DNA of 64,000 nucleotides from Desmodesmus armatus. Its lineage: Eukaryota > Chlorophyta > Chlorophyceae > Sphaeropleales > Scenedesmaceae. Below the pieces are notes generated by a model that saw only the letters and a list, made by a program, of their open reading frames with translations, had not been told where the DNA came from and made no database searches. The stretch spans positions 619,001 through 683,000 of the forward strand of contig VIIQ02000007.1 of the NCBI GenBank assembly GCA_007449985.2, given 5' to 3'. Below are positions 35,255-46,845 of the stretch, piece after piece. The position numbers were made by a program, and so were the translations under genes. Positions within the stretch are counted from its first letter, which is position 1. Each line of letters starts with the position of its first letter.

Positions 35255-37355
35255 TGTTCGTTCTATTGATTGGTCCACTGCTTGGTGGGCCGTGGTGTGT
35301 CCTTATGTCTTTATGGGCTGTTGGTTACTTGTGACTACATGCTGTGATGTGGTGTAGCTTTCTTGCTGGTCATGGCTTGTTGCGCTACTCGTCAAGCGTC
35401 ATGTGGGGACATTTTGCTTGGGCCTTGGTCACAGGTGGTTCATCTCTTGCCAGGCGAGCATGCGTGTTGCTTGTGGCGGTAGCTGCCTGTTGTGTCCTGC
35501 ACGGTTTTGATCTGTTGGCGCGGGCGGCATTGGCGTTCGTCTGCTGTTGTGGGTGTGCTGGCTATGGATGGCTGCATGTTGGGTTAGGCACTGGCATGTT
35601 GCTGAAACGGTTGTGGCTGTGCCCTGGGTTGTGCCTGGGCTTTGTACATGGTGTGTTGCTGTGCCATTGATGATACAGCAGGGCTGCAAGTTGCATCCTG
35701 TATTCAGCAGGAAAATTGCGGCAAACATAGCTTGTCGTTCAGCATGGACTGCTGTGCGTGGTGTACAGTCGATGGTTGGCACCCAACCGGGTTGTTGATG
35801 TAGCAGATAAGTACTGGGCACTGCCAGCCTGACAGTGGCAGTTGCCGCTGTGTTGTAAAGTGATCAACAGGCTGTTATATGTGTCTGCTTGGCCAGGGGA
35901 ATGTCAGCAGCGTCATCAAAGTCACCTAGTACTAGTAGGCAATACAGTATACTTGCCTCCAGCGACATGTGCCAGAAGTTGAATTGCTGTTGCCTTGTGC
36001 ATTGTTCAGTGCGCACCTACCACTGGTAGCACGACATCATCTTGCACATTCAGCAGGCCTCCATCTAGCTCAGGTTACCTATCTCAGACTTGAGGTCACA
36101 TCAACTCATGTCAGGTTGACAAGGTTTCTGTCATGATCATAGTGAGCCCTTACAGCCACACTAATGGTCGCACAAATGGTTTGGGCCAGGTTTGACCAAC
36201 CTTCCTCAGTGGCACAATGAATCAAACAGGAACCAGGGCCAGCGTCACAGCACACTTTATATAAACTCCTTGTCATACAAAGGAACCAGCCAACAGCCTG
36301 CCACCAGTACGGTTCAACATGAGACTATAGCTCCGATGCGGCACACTGTAAGTTACCCCTGCACTGAGCCACACTGCACAAGCCTTGTGCTGATCAGCTC
36401 ATGAGCTACACATGTGACGGTGTACCAAGGGCATCACAGGCACTCAAACGGTGACTCTGTGCCGGCACAAAACTGCACTGCGCGCATTCATTGGCCATGG
36501 TAGTACAAAATCACAGCCAACAGGGCGTGGGGCAGGACATGCCTGCTGTCTGCACAAGAACCAACCCAGCATTTTTTTTGTGAAAATGGTTGTTGGTGAA
36601 CCTTTTCAACTGTTTCCCTGCAGGCGCGGGAATGTTATGTTGCTGGACAGCAGGGCAAAGACACAACACCCTTGGAACCAGCACCGTCCAGGACGGGTGA
36701 ATCAGAAGTACTTAGTATGGCAAGCAGCGTTGTGTGATGCCAATATAACCACAAGAAAGGCACACTATCTGACAACGCTGAAGTCTGGAGCAAGCCAGCA
36801 GCTTCAGCCAGCAGCCTGACTGCTGAGAACACCATTTGTAACATCAAACGAACATGGGTAGTACAAAGGGTTATTGCAAACACACCACATCCAGAGTCAA
36901 AACTGATGATGGTGCCAGTTGTGCAGCTACAAAAGCCACACGACTAGCACACCTTGCACACAAGTAGGGTTTTGTAACGCTGTCCCAGGAAGCTCATCAG
37001 ATACAACCACAGGGTCACGGAGGAGCACATTAGTGACTGGCACCCCAACATACACCAGAAACAATAATTGTGTTTGAACACCCTGTGGGTCAAAACTGCC
37101 TACAGACACTATCTAGACGGGTGGATCTGCAAAACTGGCAGCCTCAAGGCCTGCCTCAACAGCTGACATACAATGTAGCCGGGGTGGCATTGAGATAGGT
37201 GCGCGCCAAAACGACTGTAAGTTCTAGCCCGTTGATGTCAACATGTTGGTGCACAACAGGTGTGGGTCCATAGAACCGCTGTGATGCAGCAGCAAGAAGT
37301 GTTATGCCTTGGCTCCTCTGAGGCATGCTGCCCTGGAAACTGTCCAGAGACTGTT
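35255..37355. other. 3' UTR of MYND copy 3, then intergenic DNA
   Basis: TG-rich sequence continues to a TGTAA at 35854 and is probably 3' UTR. From about 35900 to 37355 no open frame shows motifs, consistent splice sites or a neighbouring signal. The frame at 36451-36819 is the longest and looks random in composition. Confidence 0.45.
35854..35858 (+). terminator. TGTAA polyadenylation signal
   Basis: This is the plus-strand TGTAA about 600 bp after the stop of the intact MYND gene, and the first one I found downstream of it. Confidence 0.45.
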
Positions 37356-37905
37356 TCACCCCAAACTGGCTGGTTCAGCAGGCAGTGCAAGCTTGCTGGC
37401 AGCCCGTAGCTTGCGTCCTGACATCCAGTTGCCCCAGCCGCCATAGTGTGGGTTGCCATTGTGAAAGGTGTCGTGGTGGTGGTGGTAGTGTCCGAAGAGG
37501 CCGTGTTCATTGAAAGGGCTGTTCTGCTTGGTGCTGGCTGCCAGCAGTGCCCGGGGCTGTGTCATTCTGGAGGCAGTGGTTACTATCTCGTGAGCGTTAC
37601 CTGTGCAGCTTTGTTAGTCACTGCCTGTGGTACGGGCACTGCTACTGTGCCCAACCACACATGCATGTTTGCACCACACAAGCTGACTAGCAGTCAGCCT
37701 GCTGCACACGTGGCCACACAAGGGCTCTCGAGTGTCTGTAAATGAGGTTTTTCCCATAGGATGCCTTGTTCCCCTGGTCCCGTTCAGAGTGTGCTCATGT
37801 GTCTAAAGCCCAAACACACTTGCTGCTCAGCTTACCCTTGGCCGTGAGCAGTAGCGCCACGAACAAGCACAAGATGACACGGGGCCTCCACACATATGTC
37901 GACAT
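37356..37905 (-). CDS. Small secreted His/Gly-rich protein (83 aa)
   Basis: Exon 1 is 37836-37905 and exon 2 is 37356-37537, 252 nt in total. The intron is phase 1, with donor GTAAGC and acceptor CTGGCAG. Exon 1 encodes a signal peptide; cleavage after TAKA, which spans the splice junction, fits the usual A-x-A rule and supports the acceptor choice. The mature part of about 59 residues contains a His cluster (GHYHHHHDTF), PHYGGWGNW and GRKLRAASK, and no cysteine. Those features recur in the protein at 42722-43583, so the two are probably related. Function is unknown. Metal binding by the His cluster or processing to a peptide at the Arg-Lys-Leu site are inferences. Confidence 0.7.
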
Positions 37906-38833
37906 GGTAGTAGTTGTTGTCGGTGCGATATATGATGGCTGCCGAGGTATGTGCCACTGATGGATCCTTGAGAGGCAACCTGTAGCAACGTCCTTGTATC
38001 TATTCAGTCAAGTGTGAGGGCCTCTGAGATTGAACTTGGGCATGTATAAGTATGGCATGGATTGGAACCCATCCATAGTTAGTAGTAGGTTGGGCAGCTG
38101 CAGCCGAACCGCGCGGGAACGTGGAGTGTGAAGAGGCGGTCGCTGTGCGGTGACCAAGAGCCAAAGTATACTGGTCAGTGGAAATTACGGATATCAATGC
38201 ATCCAAAGGCTCATGGGACTGTCAACCATTGGTGATGTCCTCGGTACTGCCTGGCAGGCAATTGCATGTGTTGCAGCATGCGATTACAACCAGTCAAGTG
38301 TACCAGCCAACCGTCACAAACTTCCCAAAAATGCACACACACAAGGGTGCTTGTCGATTGCGACATTTCTGCTGATGCCATCTGTTAGTAGAGGGTCCCT
38401 ACTGGTGGAATTTCTGGTGGGATCACAAGTGGGGTCACACCTGTATACTCATGAGTATATACGTATATACTGCCAGTGCACAGCATGGCAGTGCTGGCCA
38501 CGATGCATGGTGATGGTGGCTGCTCAGCCTGCCATGATAAAACCAAATAGAGCCAGGCACTGACTGCATCATAGATCTGCAACCACAGCCAACAAGAAGC
38601 ACAGCGCTGCCGTGCCATGTAGCCCATCCATCCATCCATCCATCCATCCATCCATCCATCCATCCATCCATCCATCCATCCATCCATCCATCCATCCATC
38701 CATCCATCCATCCATCCATCCATCCATCCATCCTCCTGATTGCACATTGCCTCAGACTCAGTGACACATCACATCTATCCTTGCACCCTTCAAAGCTCCA
38801 AGGAGCTGACTTCAAGGTGTACAAGGGCATATG
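37906..38833. other. Intergenic, with tetranucleotide microsatellite
   Basis: No gene supported apart from the repeat described separately. Minus-strand frames full of Met-Asp-Gly-Trp are translations of that repeat. Confidence 0.55.
38624..38733. repeat. (CATC)n microsatellite, about 27 units
   Basis: About 110 bp of an apparently uninterrupted CATC tetranucleotide repeat. Its length should vary between strains. Confidence 0.95.
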
Positions 38834-40471
38834 TTACTCCTCACTCGTGAGCCCCACCGCAGCTGTTTTCCTTGCTACACCAGCCTGCCTCGCTCTGCCG
38901 GTCACTGCTGCTCCCGCCCCAGAGCTGCCCCCTGTGCTGATGCTGTGGCTGCTGCCAGCCTCGGCCCTGTTGCTGCACTGGCTGACACGACAGGAGCCTC
39001 CTGGGCCCTTGACGGCACCCTTGACCCTCAGCTTTCTGCACAGGCTCCTCAACATGCCCTGGAAGCGCGATGACACTGTGGGCCTGACAGGTGCTGCTGG
39101 TGATGAGGGTGCAAACACTGCGGGTCTTGCTGTGTTTCCAGACGCATGCTGCTGTCGTGTCAGGACCTTGTTGCTGCTGGTGCCTAGCAGCCAAGAAGGC
39201 TTGACAGGTGCAGCAAAGCTGCACTTGTGGGGGCAGGGATCTTCACCCATTGCACAGTCAGTGGTGCTGTCGCTGTCACTGCTGCGGGTGCCATCACTGC
39301 CTTGGGCCTTGCTGGCTGCCTTGGGGTGCAGCTTGCTGCTGGTGCCCAGCAGCCAGGTTGGCTTGACTGCTGCTGTGAAGCTGACCCTGTGGGGGCAGGG
39401 GTCCTCACCAAACGCACCACCGTTGCCACCATCACTGTCGCTGCTGCGGCTACCAAGAGCCCTTTGGGCCGTACTGGATGCCTTGGGGCTCAGCTTGCTG
39501 CTGAAAGTCTTCCAGATGCCCTTGCACCGGCCATCTGACGTTGTGCGGCTGTTGGGTGCCGCTGCTGGTGCAGCCACTGTCAGTATTGCCACAATTGCAG
39601 CGGCAGGGCCTGGGGTGATGGACACACTCTGCTGCTGCTTGGGGGCCTTGCTGCTGCTGGTGCCCAGCAGCCAGCTTGGCTTGGCGAGGCCCGTGAAACT
39701 CGCTTTGTACTGGCAATAGTCCTCGCCCATTGCACAGCTGCTGCCACTGTCACTGCTGCGGTTGCTGTTCACGCCAGATTCTGGAGCGTGTTTGCTGCTT
39801 GACTTGCGTGCTGCAGCTGCTCGTGCCTTACACCCTGTCATCGAGCCATTCCCAGGCATTACAGCGGCCTCAGGGGGTGTGGCCGGCATAGCCTTGGCAT
39901 GCCCACAAATGGAGTCAGGCTGTAGCTGAGTCGCCGCAAAGGCTGCTTCTACACGCAGCCTAATGTCAGTCTGGATGACACCTGCATCAGCGCTGCAGTG
40001 TGGCTTGCTGTCGGGCTGCTGCTGCTCTTTTGTGACTTGTGACAGGTCACCAGCAGGCAGCTGCCACAAGGGTGAGGCCTCCGTGGGACAAGCTGTTGGG
40101 AAGGTCCATAAACTGTCATTGCTGTGCGGTACCTGTTTGTACAGGACCACAGTACAGTTTGGTTATTCAAAGCTGAAGGATGATTCAGGTGCATGTGATG
40201 TGCTTGCAAGCTGCAACAACTGCACTGCGCTGGGGATGTGAACACGTAGGTGGTTGAACAGGTACAGTCTGACAGGACCTGCATGTAGCAGCCGGGCATT
40301 GTGTATGTGATATTGAGGACTACAAAATACGACATTGCTCCTCATGTTTGAGAACCGCCTGGGAGGAGTTTCGCTCACCTGCTGGGCTGGGTCACCCTTG
40401 GAAGGCTGCAGCTTGCCCCTCGCTGTCTCTGAGGGGAAGCTGACCTCAACGAATGTCATATCAAGCTCCAT
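38834..40471 (-). CDS. Orphan protein with three copies of a GED/WLLGTSS motif
   Basis: Exon 1 (from the first clear ATG) is 40379-40471 and exon 2 is 38834-40132, giving 463 aa. The intron is phase 0 with donor GTGAGC and acceptor TTGTACAG. More 5' exons are possible, because the frame is open above 40471. Exon 2 holds three tandem-like units at about residues 156-193, 260-298 and 314-352. Each has RSSDS, then an acidic GED followed in two units by PCPH, then SF, KP(S/T)W and LLGTSS followed by a Lys within one or two residues. A second short repeat (R-T-x-S-x-R ... KL-x-x-K) follows units 1 and 3. The rest is Ser/Ala/Lys-rich and likely disordered, and no membrane segment is certain. No known domain recognised. 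The repeated Ser-Ser-Asp-Ser and the fixed Trp-Leu-Leu-Gly suggest a short linear docking motif (inference). Confidence 0.6.
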
Positions 40472-42721
40472 CTGGGCTGTCAACGGCTGGGCCACTTCTT
40501 GACAGGGGAGAGCGGGAATGCCACAGGAAAGTCGCTGGAGCGGATACAAACGCGGCTTGTTCTCTCAGACACTCTGTTGCACCTCTAGTGTAAGATTTGG
40601 ACTGACTGGTGCTAGCAGTAGTGTCACCTACAGCTTTGGAAGCCAGTGTGGTTATAACAAACTGCCAGTCATGAGCACAGGCTTCAGCAAATGTCTTATG
40701 TTTGCGCATTTCAAGATATATGACGCAGGTACATAATTGTTTATCTTTACCCCTGCTGCTGCACTCTGGGGACTCAATTGTGCATATGATGCCCCCAGGG
40801 GCTACCAATCACTTGCAAGTTGGTTCTGTGTGGGGCAGACAAGCATGCGACAGCCACGTGTGCTGGAGAGGACACTGTCCTGCAAACTGCCCTGCATACT
40901 GTCCTGTTTTGTCCTGCTTTTTGTCCTGTTGTTCAACTTGTGCCAAGTGTATTGGATCTGCTTTGGCTCACTTTGACTTGCACTGTCACAGTGTATTGCC
41001 CCTGCTGTGCGGTACAGTGTGCACCGTAATAGTTCCTGAGAGAAAGAAAACACACACCATGTTTATGTGTGTGCCTGTCAGTCTGTGTGATTGTCCTACG
41101 GCCATGCATGGTTGTAGTAGCTCTCCACCGTGGCAGAGCAGTTCAATTGACATAGCACTACTAAGTGCAAGCACGAAGTGCACCTGTAACTATCAATCGG
41201 GCAGCACATATGCACAAGCTCCAAACACAGAGCAATGTGTCACAGTGTTATCTAATGCACCTCACAGAATACACAAGTGCCGCTTCAGACACACAGATAA
41301 CCTGCACACTGTACAGCTGGCAATACCAGCTGGTAGCTGATGAGCCTCCATGCTTTTTAGTATCCATGCCAGACGGACAGACTATGATACAGTGGGGCTG
41401 GTGTGCACCATGATTCACTCCATCTACGCAACCACAGCAATGCGCAAAGCCCACAACATGCCAACTGACTCGCAGCAGATGACAGGACGACAGTAGAAGA
41501 CAGGACTATGACTCATGTAAGAAGTCATGAAGAAGGCATTTGCTGGCCACGGACAATGGCATAAACATCAACACGGCCCGGGGTCAACACTGGATTCACA
41601 CTGTGAGTTTGACACCTGTTGTTTCTGGCAGTATCACTACTGATGCGCTATGTGACGTGTGAATCCTGCACACAACACATGTGGTGCTCCCCTGACTCAA
41701 AGATGCAGGGTGATAACTGCCAGCAGCACGCCTCAGCCAAAAAGAAAACGTACACAAACCAGGCGGACTGCGCACAACCAACACTGCTTAGGCTGGCGAA
41801 ACTCAGAAACGAATGACACTCAGTGACCACATTGTAGTTTGGTAGGCAGCCCCACTGGCAACCATTGCGGCTGCAGCTATCTATAGGTGACCGTCGCTTA
41901 GGCTGATACAAGGACTACAAAAATACCAGGTCCAGAAAAACATCATGCATGATGCTGTGCATGACACTGTCAACCTTGCAGTGTGAGAAAAGAGGGGAGG
42001 AGAAAGTGGAGCACCAGCAGAAGGTGGAGGAAGACCTTGGAGGCAGGGGTGGAAGGGGAAAAACACCAGTTCAACAAATTTCTAGGCTGGTGGTAGGCAG
42101 CAGCCGCACATGCCTTGTGCTCTGCAGTGCAGTTCTGGGAGGTGTCTCTCCCACCTCCCGCTTGACTGCCCACTGAAGTTCACCAATGGAATGAAAACTG
42201 CAGCGCCACAAAACTACACCAGCAACACCAGCATTCAGCATTGGAGCTGAATGCTGAATGCTGACTGCCACTGTTCCAAATCATGACATGGTGGGTGGGC
42301 CACCAAACAAGGTGGGCAAACACAAAACACTACCAATTAGTCACAACCAGACACACTGCGGTCATTCGCCAGCTGACTGTTGCCACAGTTTGCCATAGTC
42401 GACCCACGCGCAGTCAAAGGCACTTGCACTCAAATTGATGGGTGGCAGAATGCCTTTAATTGGGTGACTGAGAGCCATATCACTCACACATCAAACTGAA
42501 GGTGTCTTGCAGCCTCTCATGGGACTTTGACACTGTCAAGTAAACAGCACACAATGGGCAAACTAACCTGACCAGACCTTGATAAAGGGTTCATAAAGAG
42601 TACAGCGCAACTGCGCCTGACATGCGACACTGGCAGCACCTGGAACACAGGCTGAAAACAAGTCTGAGCTATCTAAGAATGCTGGGGCTGGCCAACCTCT
42701 GCAGTCAGTGCAGGGCTGCAC
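40472..42721. other. No supported gene
   Basis: The longest frame (40702-41340, plus) has no motif, a random-like Cys/His composition and no convincing splice context. A short hairpin at 42229-42263 is listed separately. Confidence 0.5.
42229..42263. repeat. Perfect 12-bp inverted repeat
   Basis: Arms CAGCATTCAGCA (42229-42240) and its reverse complement (42252-42263) enclose an 11-base loop. It lies about 460 bp after the stop of the secreted gene on the minus strand, too far to call it a terminator. Confidence 0.6.
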
Positions 42722-43583
42722 CTACTTCAGGTCCTCAGGGTGACCACGCAGAAGCTTGCGTCCCCCCCAACGGTTGAACCCGCGCCTGCCAAACCCATGT
42801 CCATAGCCAGAAGGGAAGTTGCCGTCCCATCCAAAGCTGCCCAGACTATCCCATCCCCCATCGGCGTTGTTGATGTTTGCAGGGGCATTGGCAGCAGAGG
42901 CGGTGTTATCGGCGTGGGCCACAGTAGTGGTGTCAGCCTTGTCTGTGGTCAGAAGCTTGCGCCAGCCCAATCCGCCGTGATGGTGGTGGTGGTGGTGATG
43001 TCCATACCCACCATACCTACCATACCCCAGGCCAGTACCCCAACCGTAGGAAGGGTAGTAGTGGGTTCCCCAGCCACCATAATGGTCGGCCTTGTTTGCC
43101 TCGTCAGTGGTGTCAACCTCAGCGACCTTGTTGATAGTGTCGACAGAGTTGATGTTAGCCACAACAGCAGCGGTATCGGTGGCCTTGACTGTGTTGGTGG
43201 TGTCAGCGGTGTTGATGTCAGCGATAACATCAGTGGTTTGTGGAGCCATTACAGTGTTGATGTTGGCAACAGCATCGGTGTCTTGCGTGGCCTTGACAGT
43301 GTTGATGTTGGCAACATCATCAGCATTTTTGGTAGCCAGCACGTTGCGGCCAGCCACAGGCTTGATGGGCCCTACTGCAGTCTGGTCGGTCTCACCTGCA
43401 GTGACATGCACAACAAAGCAGCTTCTCGGCTGGGTGTGCTAGACAAGGTCGATCCAATCGACAAGTCTTGCAAGTATGAACAGTTCAGCACAGGCTGGTT
43501 GCGACCTGAGCCAGCCTGAGCAAGCAAGGCTCACCGTGAACCAAAACAAGCAGCAGAAGCGTGACCCAGCAAAAGAACAGCAT
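42722..43583 (-). CDS. Secreted Asn/Thr/Asp-repeat protein with Gly/His/Tyr-rich core (240 aa)
   Basis: Exon 1 is 43535-43583 and exon 2 is 42722-43395, 723 nt in total, with a phase-1 intron (GTGAGC, CACTGCAG). Exon 1 is a hydrophobic signal peptide (MLFFCWVTLLLLVLVHG). The mature chain starts with five or so degenerate units of the form DTxxVxANIN(S/T)V. A core with YGGWG, GYGRYGGYG and eight histidines in a row follows, then GWRKLL. A second Ala/Asn/Asp stretch comes next, and the end is Gly/Phe-rich with GGRKLLRG. The mature part lacks cysteine. Arg-Lys-Leu-Leu fits the R-x-L-x rule of site-1 subtilases in plants, so precursor processing is possible but unproven. A cell-wall or metal-binding role is equally possible. 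It shares YGGWG, the His cluster and GRKL with the 83-aa protein at 37356. Confidence 0.75.
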
Positions 43584-43801
43584 GATTTGTTACTTGATGG
43601 CAAAAGAGTTTTGTCGAGGGCTTTTTGTGCTTGTCTCCGACAGCCTGGGTGATTGTTTCGAAGTTGGTCAAGAAGGCGGGAAGAGTGAAGGGAAATGATC
43701 AATGCCCACAGTGTGGTCGAATAACGTATCAACACAGTGTTGCTTAAAAAAGCGTCAGTATAGTGACATATGCACGCCGCTGACAACACGTAGTCCAGCT
43801 C

Positions 43802-43897
43802 CACACGCAGCTGGCGGAAGAGCTGCGTGTGATACGTGCACCTGTCGACACAACGCTACGTGTTTCTACATCATGTAGATCTTTCAGTGAAAGATCT
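43802..43897. promoter_or_regulatory. Three perfect inverted repeats upstream of the secreted gene
   Basis: CACACGCAGCT (43802-43812) pairs with 43821-43831. CTACAT-C-ATGTAG spans about 43866-43878. AGATCTTTCA (43877-43886) pairs with 43888-43897. They lie 220-315 bp upstream of the start codon at 43583. They may be protein-binding sites or leader RNA hairpins; this is inferred from position. Confidence 0.4.
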
Positions 43898-46549
43898 GTC
43901 GCTCATTGGATTATTTCTCAAGTGCTCTCGTTGCTGGGTGTCGTTGATCCAAGCTGTACTGCTTGACCAGAGCATGTAGGTTTATGGGCCTCGATCTGAG
44001 CCAGTGATCACAACCATGCTGTAAGTTGCAGCAGACGGCCTTGCTGCTTGGCCGAAACAAATGCTGCTATCAAAGATGTTGGAAGGGGAGATGGATCTAC
44101 CGCTGCATCACGCTGCCTGTGATCACGCTGCATATGTGCATCCCCTCTGTTTTGGGTACTTTCACCTCCAAGGAAGAAAATATCAATGGTGCCATCTTAA
44201 TATTGAGCGGTTACACCTGCGAGCTGACAAACTGGAAACATCATTTGCAGAATAAAAACACCACCACACAAGTGCCTCAACTGCAGCAGCAGCTCCAATC
44301 AAAGGATGGCAACAATTGGCCTTGGAAAAAGCCCTGCTGAACCCGGGCAGTTGGGACCTAACCCACGCACAGTCAGCCACCTGCTGCATGTACTGCAAGG
44401 GAGATATAGCACATAATGGAGGAGCAGAAAAGGTGTGGAAGTAGGTACTTGATGACTAAACACAGATGCTGCAGAGGCCATCCCCAAACGGGCCCACATG
44501 CCACGTTGCTGTGCTGACACTCGCATGTGCAGATCAGAGACGCAGTGAGATGGGCTGAAGTTGCCATGATGATGCGGACAGAGGACAAAGCAAAAATGTA
44601 CCTGGCTGTGCTTAGGCTTTCTTCGCATCTGGCGACCAAAGGCCCACGCGCCCCCAATGCGAAACTATCATCAATATGGTTGAGCAAACTCCAAACAACG
44701 GAGCTGAGCGCACCAGACACACAAGACAGAGGGTGCGTGCTGTATATACCAACAGGCGATCAAGTGCAGTCAGGTCATGACTCTCAGACACTCACAGTCC
44801 CTGCCAGCACACACGCGCACCCACAACCCGGCTTGCAGTGCGCCCCACCATCCGCTGCACAGCAACGTCAACCTGCGTGGGACACAAGGCGCAAAAACAT
44901 CAAAACGTAATCCTGCGCATGCCAAAGGATGCAGCCTTCTCCACACAGAATCAGCACACTCTGCGTGCATGACGAGCGGCGGCACAGGACACAGTACTTG
45001 CAGGAAATCCAACCTCCCCCTCCCCAAGCACCACACACACATGCACATATCTGAAACAGACACACCTATGCATAAGAGTTGCAGTCATTGACTGTCCCTG
45101 TCACACTTTCAGGTGGACGCAGACATGGTTTACATGATGCCACAGTGTGTAGAGCATCATGATGCTGCGCACGCTTCATGACAGTGAATGCACTGCCACA
45201 AAGCCACCTGTTTGTGCTCCCACTCTAAACGACACAAGTGTCTATTCAAGGTAGGAGGGACAAAACCATCTTCACCACACTAGCACTAGCATCACAAGTG
45301 ATGCTGAAAGCTACATCCGCATGCAGCGTGCCGTTGGAGCATCATGTCTGCATAATGAAAGCAGCAGAGACACACACGCACTCTTGCAAATTCACAGACA
45401 TGTGTAGTGCTGCAGTTGCAAGTGCGGTTGCAGCGGGGCACCACTGCACCACACCCACCCTTCAATAGGACATAAGGAATGACGACATGACACTTAGACA
45501 CCCCCACCACACCACTACTTGAAATACGCCCGGTCAAAGCAACATCCTGGCTGGATTGCTACCGGCTGTGGGTCATGACCCAAACAAACAACAAACCCCC
45601 CAAAGTCAAGTGGTTTGGTTCCGCCACAACCACAGAAACCAGTGCTAAACAGAGCTCCACCGGTGCCTCTTCAGCTTCACTAAAAGCTCAACGGCAGCAA
45701 GAAATGCAAGATAGGCTTGATTGTGCTCCGGGGCGTGTCAAACAAGACTAACACCACTGCATTTGTGGGACACACAGCCCTGTAATGCAATTGGGCGCAG
45801 TGCAACACTCTGGTGTGCCAACCAAACCTAGCCAGCATCAATCACGCAGAACCGTCACAGTGAAACGCGTAGGCTGACTAATGCCCAGAGGTGGCTTAGT
45901 CAAGACGCGCCTGGCAGCCTGAATCCTTAAGTAAAACACAAACAACAAAACAGCAAATCAGGTTCTTGTCGCACACAGGAATGGATTGGTTTTGGGGGCC
46001 ACAGGCAGCAGTGACATGAGCCTGCAAGGCAGGCAGTTGACAACTGCTGCAGCGCAGCCCCTCTCACATGCTCCACCACAAGCACAATACCTGCAGCACG
46101 CACAAGCAGCCCACCCTCCCGCCCCAAGGGCCAAGACACCTTCACCAAATGCGTGAGTACTAATGCAACCGGCCGGCGTTGCAGCCAAGCCTCTGCCTGA
46201 CCCTGCCGCACTGCAGTGACTGCACCACCGCCTGCAAGCAAACAGTCCTGCTTGTCCAACACGCGCCTAAGCGACTGCGGAACAAAGTTCAAGTGCTTGA
46301 TGCGACACTTAGGCCGCTGCTGTCGAGAAAACACAAAACCCTGCTTGCCGGCTCTTACAGGGGTTCAGGGGAAGGCATGCAACCTGCACTGCAAACCTTG
46401 CACCCTCACCCACGCAGCCCAACCGTCACCAACAAACAACAATTGACAACATGAAAAGTCAAGGTAGAGCTATGCCGGCCCTAGTGAGGCCCACACTGCC
46501 TTGAACGGCACACATGCCCATCTGGGCTTGTGTGCAAATTGCCCCACCC
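43898..46549. other. No supported gene
   Basis: Scattered short frames on both strands show no motif or coherent splice chain. The CA/AC content rises towards 44800-45100. I see no RNA gene. Confidence 0.5.
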
Positions 46550-46554
46550 TTACA
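46550..46554 (-). terminator. TGTAA polyadenylation signal (reads TTACA on plus)
   Basis: It is about 290 bp downstream of the stop of the AP2 gene, on the same strand. Confidence 0.5.
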
Positions 46555-46845
46555 TAAGACCCCACATCAACAGGTCCCCGCACTTTTGACCAACCAGCCC
46601 ACGAGCAGCAAATACAGTCCCACCGACACCTCACACATCAGCACGACTTCAAGGTCAAAACATCATGACCAGAGTGCCAGCAGCTGGACAACCTCTACCA
46701 CCAGGCCACTGCTCCCAAGCCAGCAGACAAACGCTGCCTCTCCCTTGCATGCCCCAGCCCCAACACACCAATCCATGGCAGTTGGATACCCACAGACACC
46801 AGCAGCACACCCGTAAAACACGAGCACCGACACCCCGCCAGAACA

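Noticed and set aside
35344..35670. 108-codon frame with hydrophobic stretches after the intact MYND gene
   Set aside because: It lies in TG-rich DNA before the TGTAA at 35854 and is better explained as 3' UTR.
38624..38733. Regular repeat considered as a CRISPR array
   Set aside because: It is a continuous tetranucleotide repeat without spacers, in a eukaryotic genome.
38385..38830. Minus-strand frames with Met-Asp-Gly-Trp repeats
   Set aside because: They are translations of the (CATC)n microsatellite.
40702..41340. 212-codon plus-strand frame
   Set aside because: It has no motif, random Cys/His/Ser content, and no flanking splice signals or poly(A) signal.
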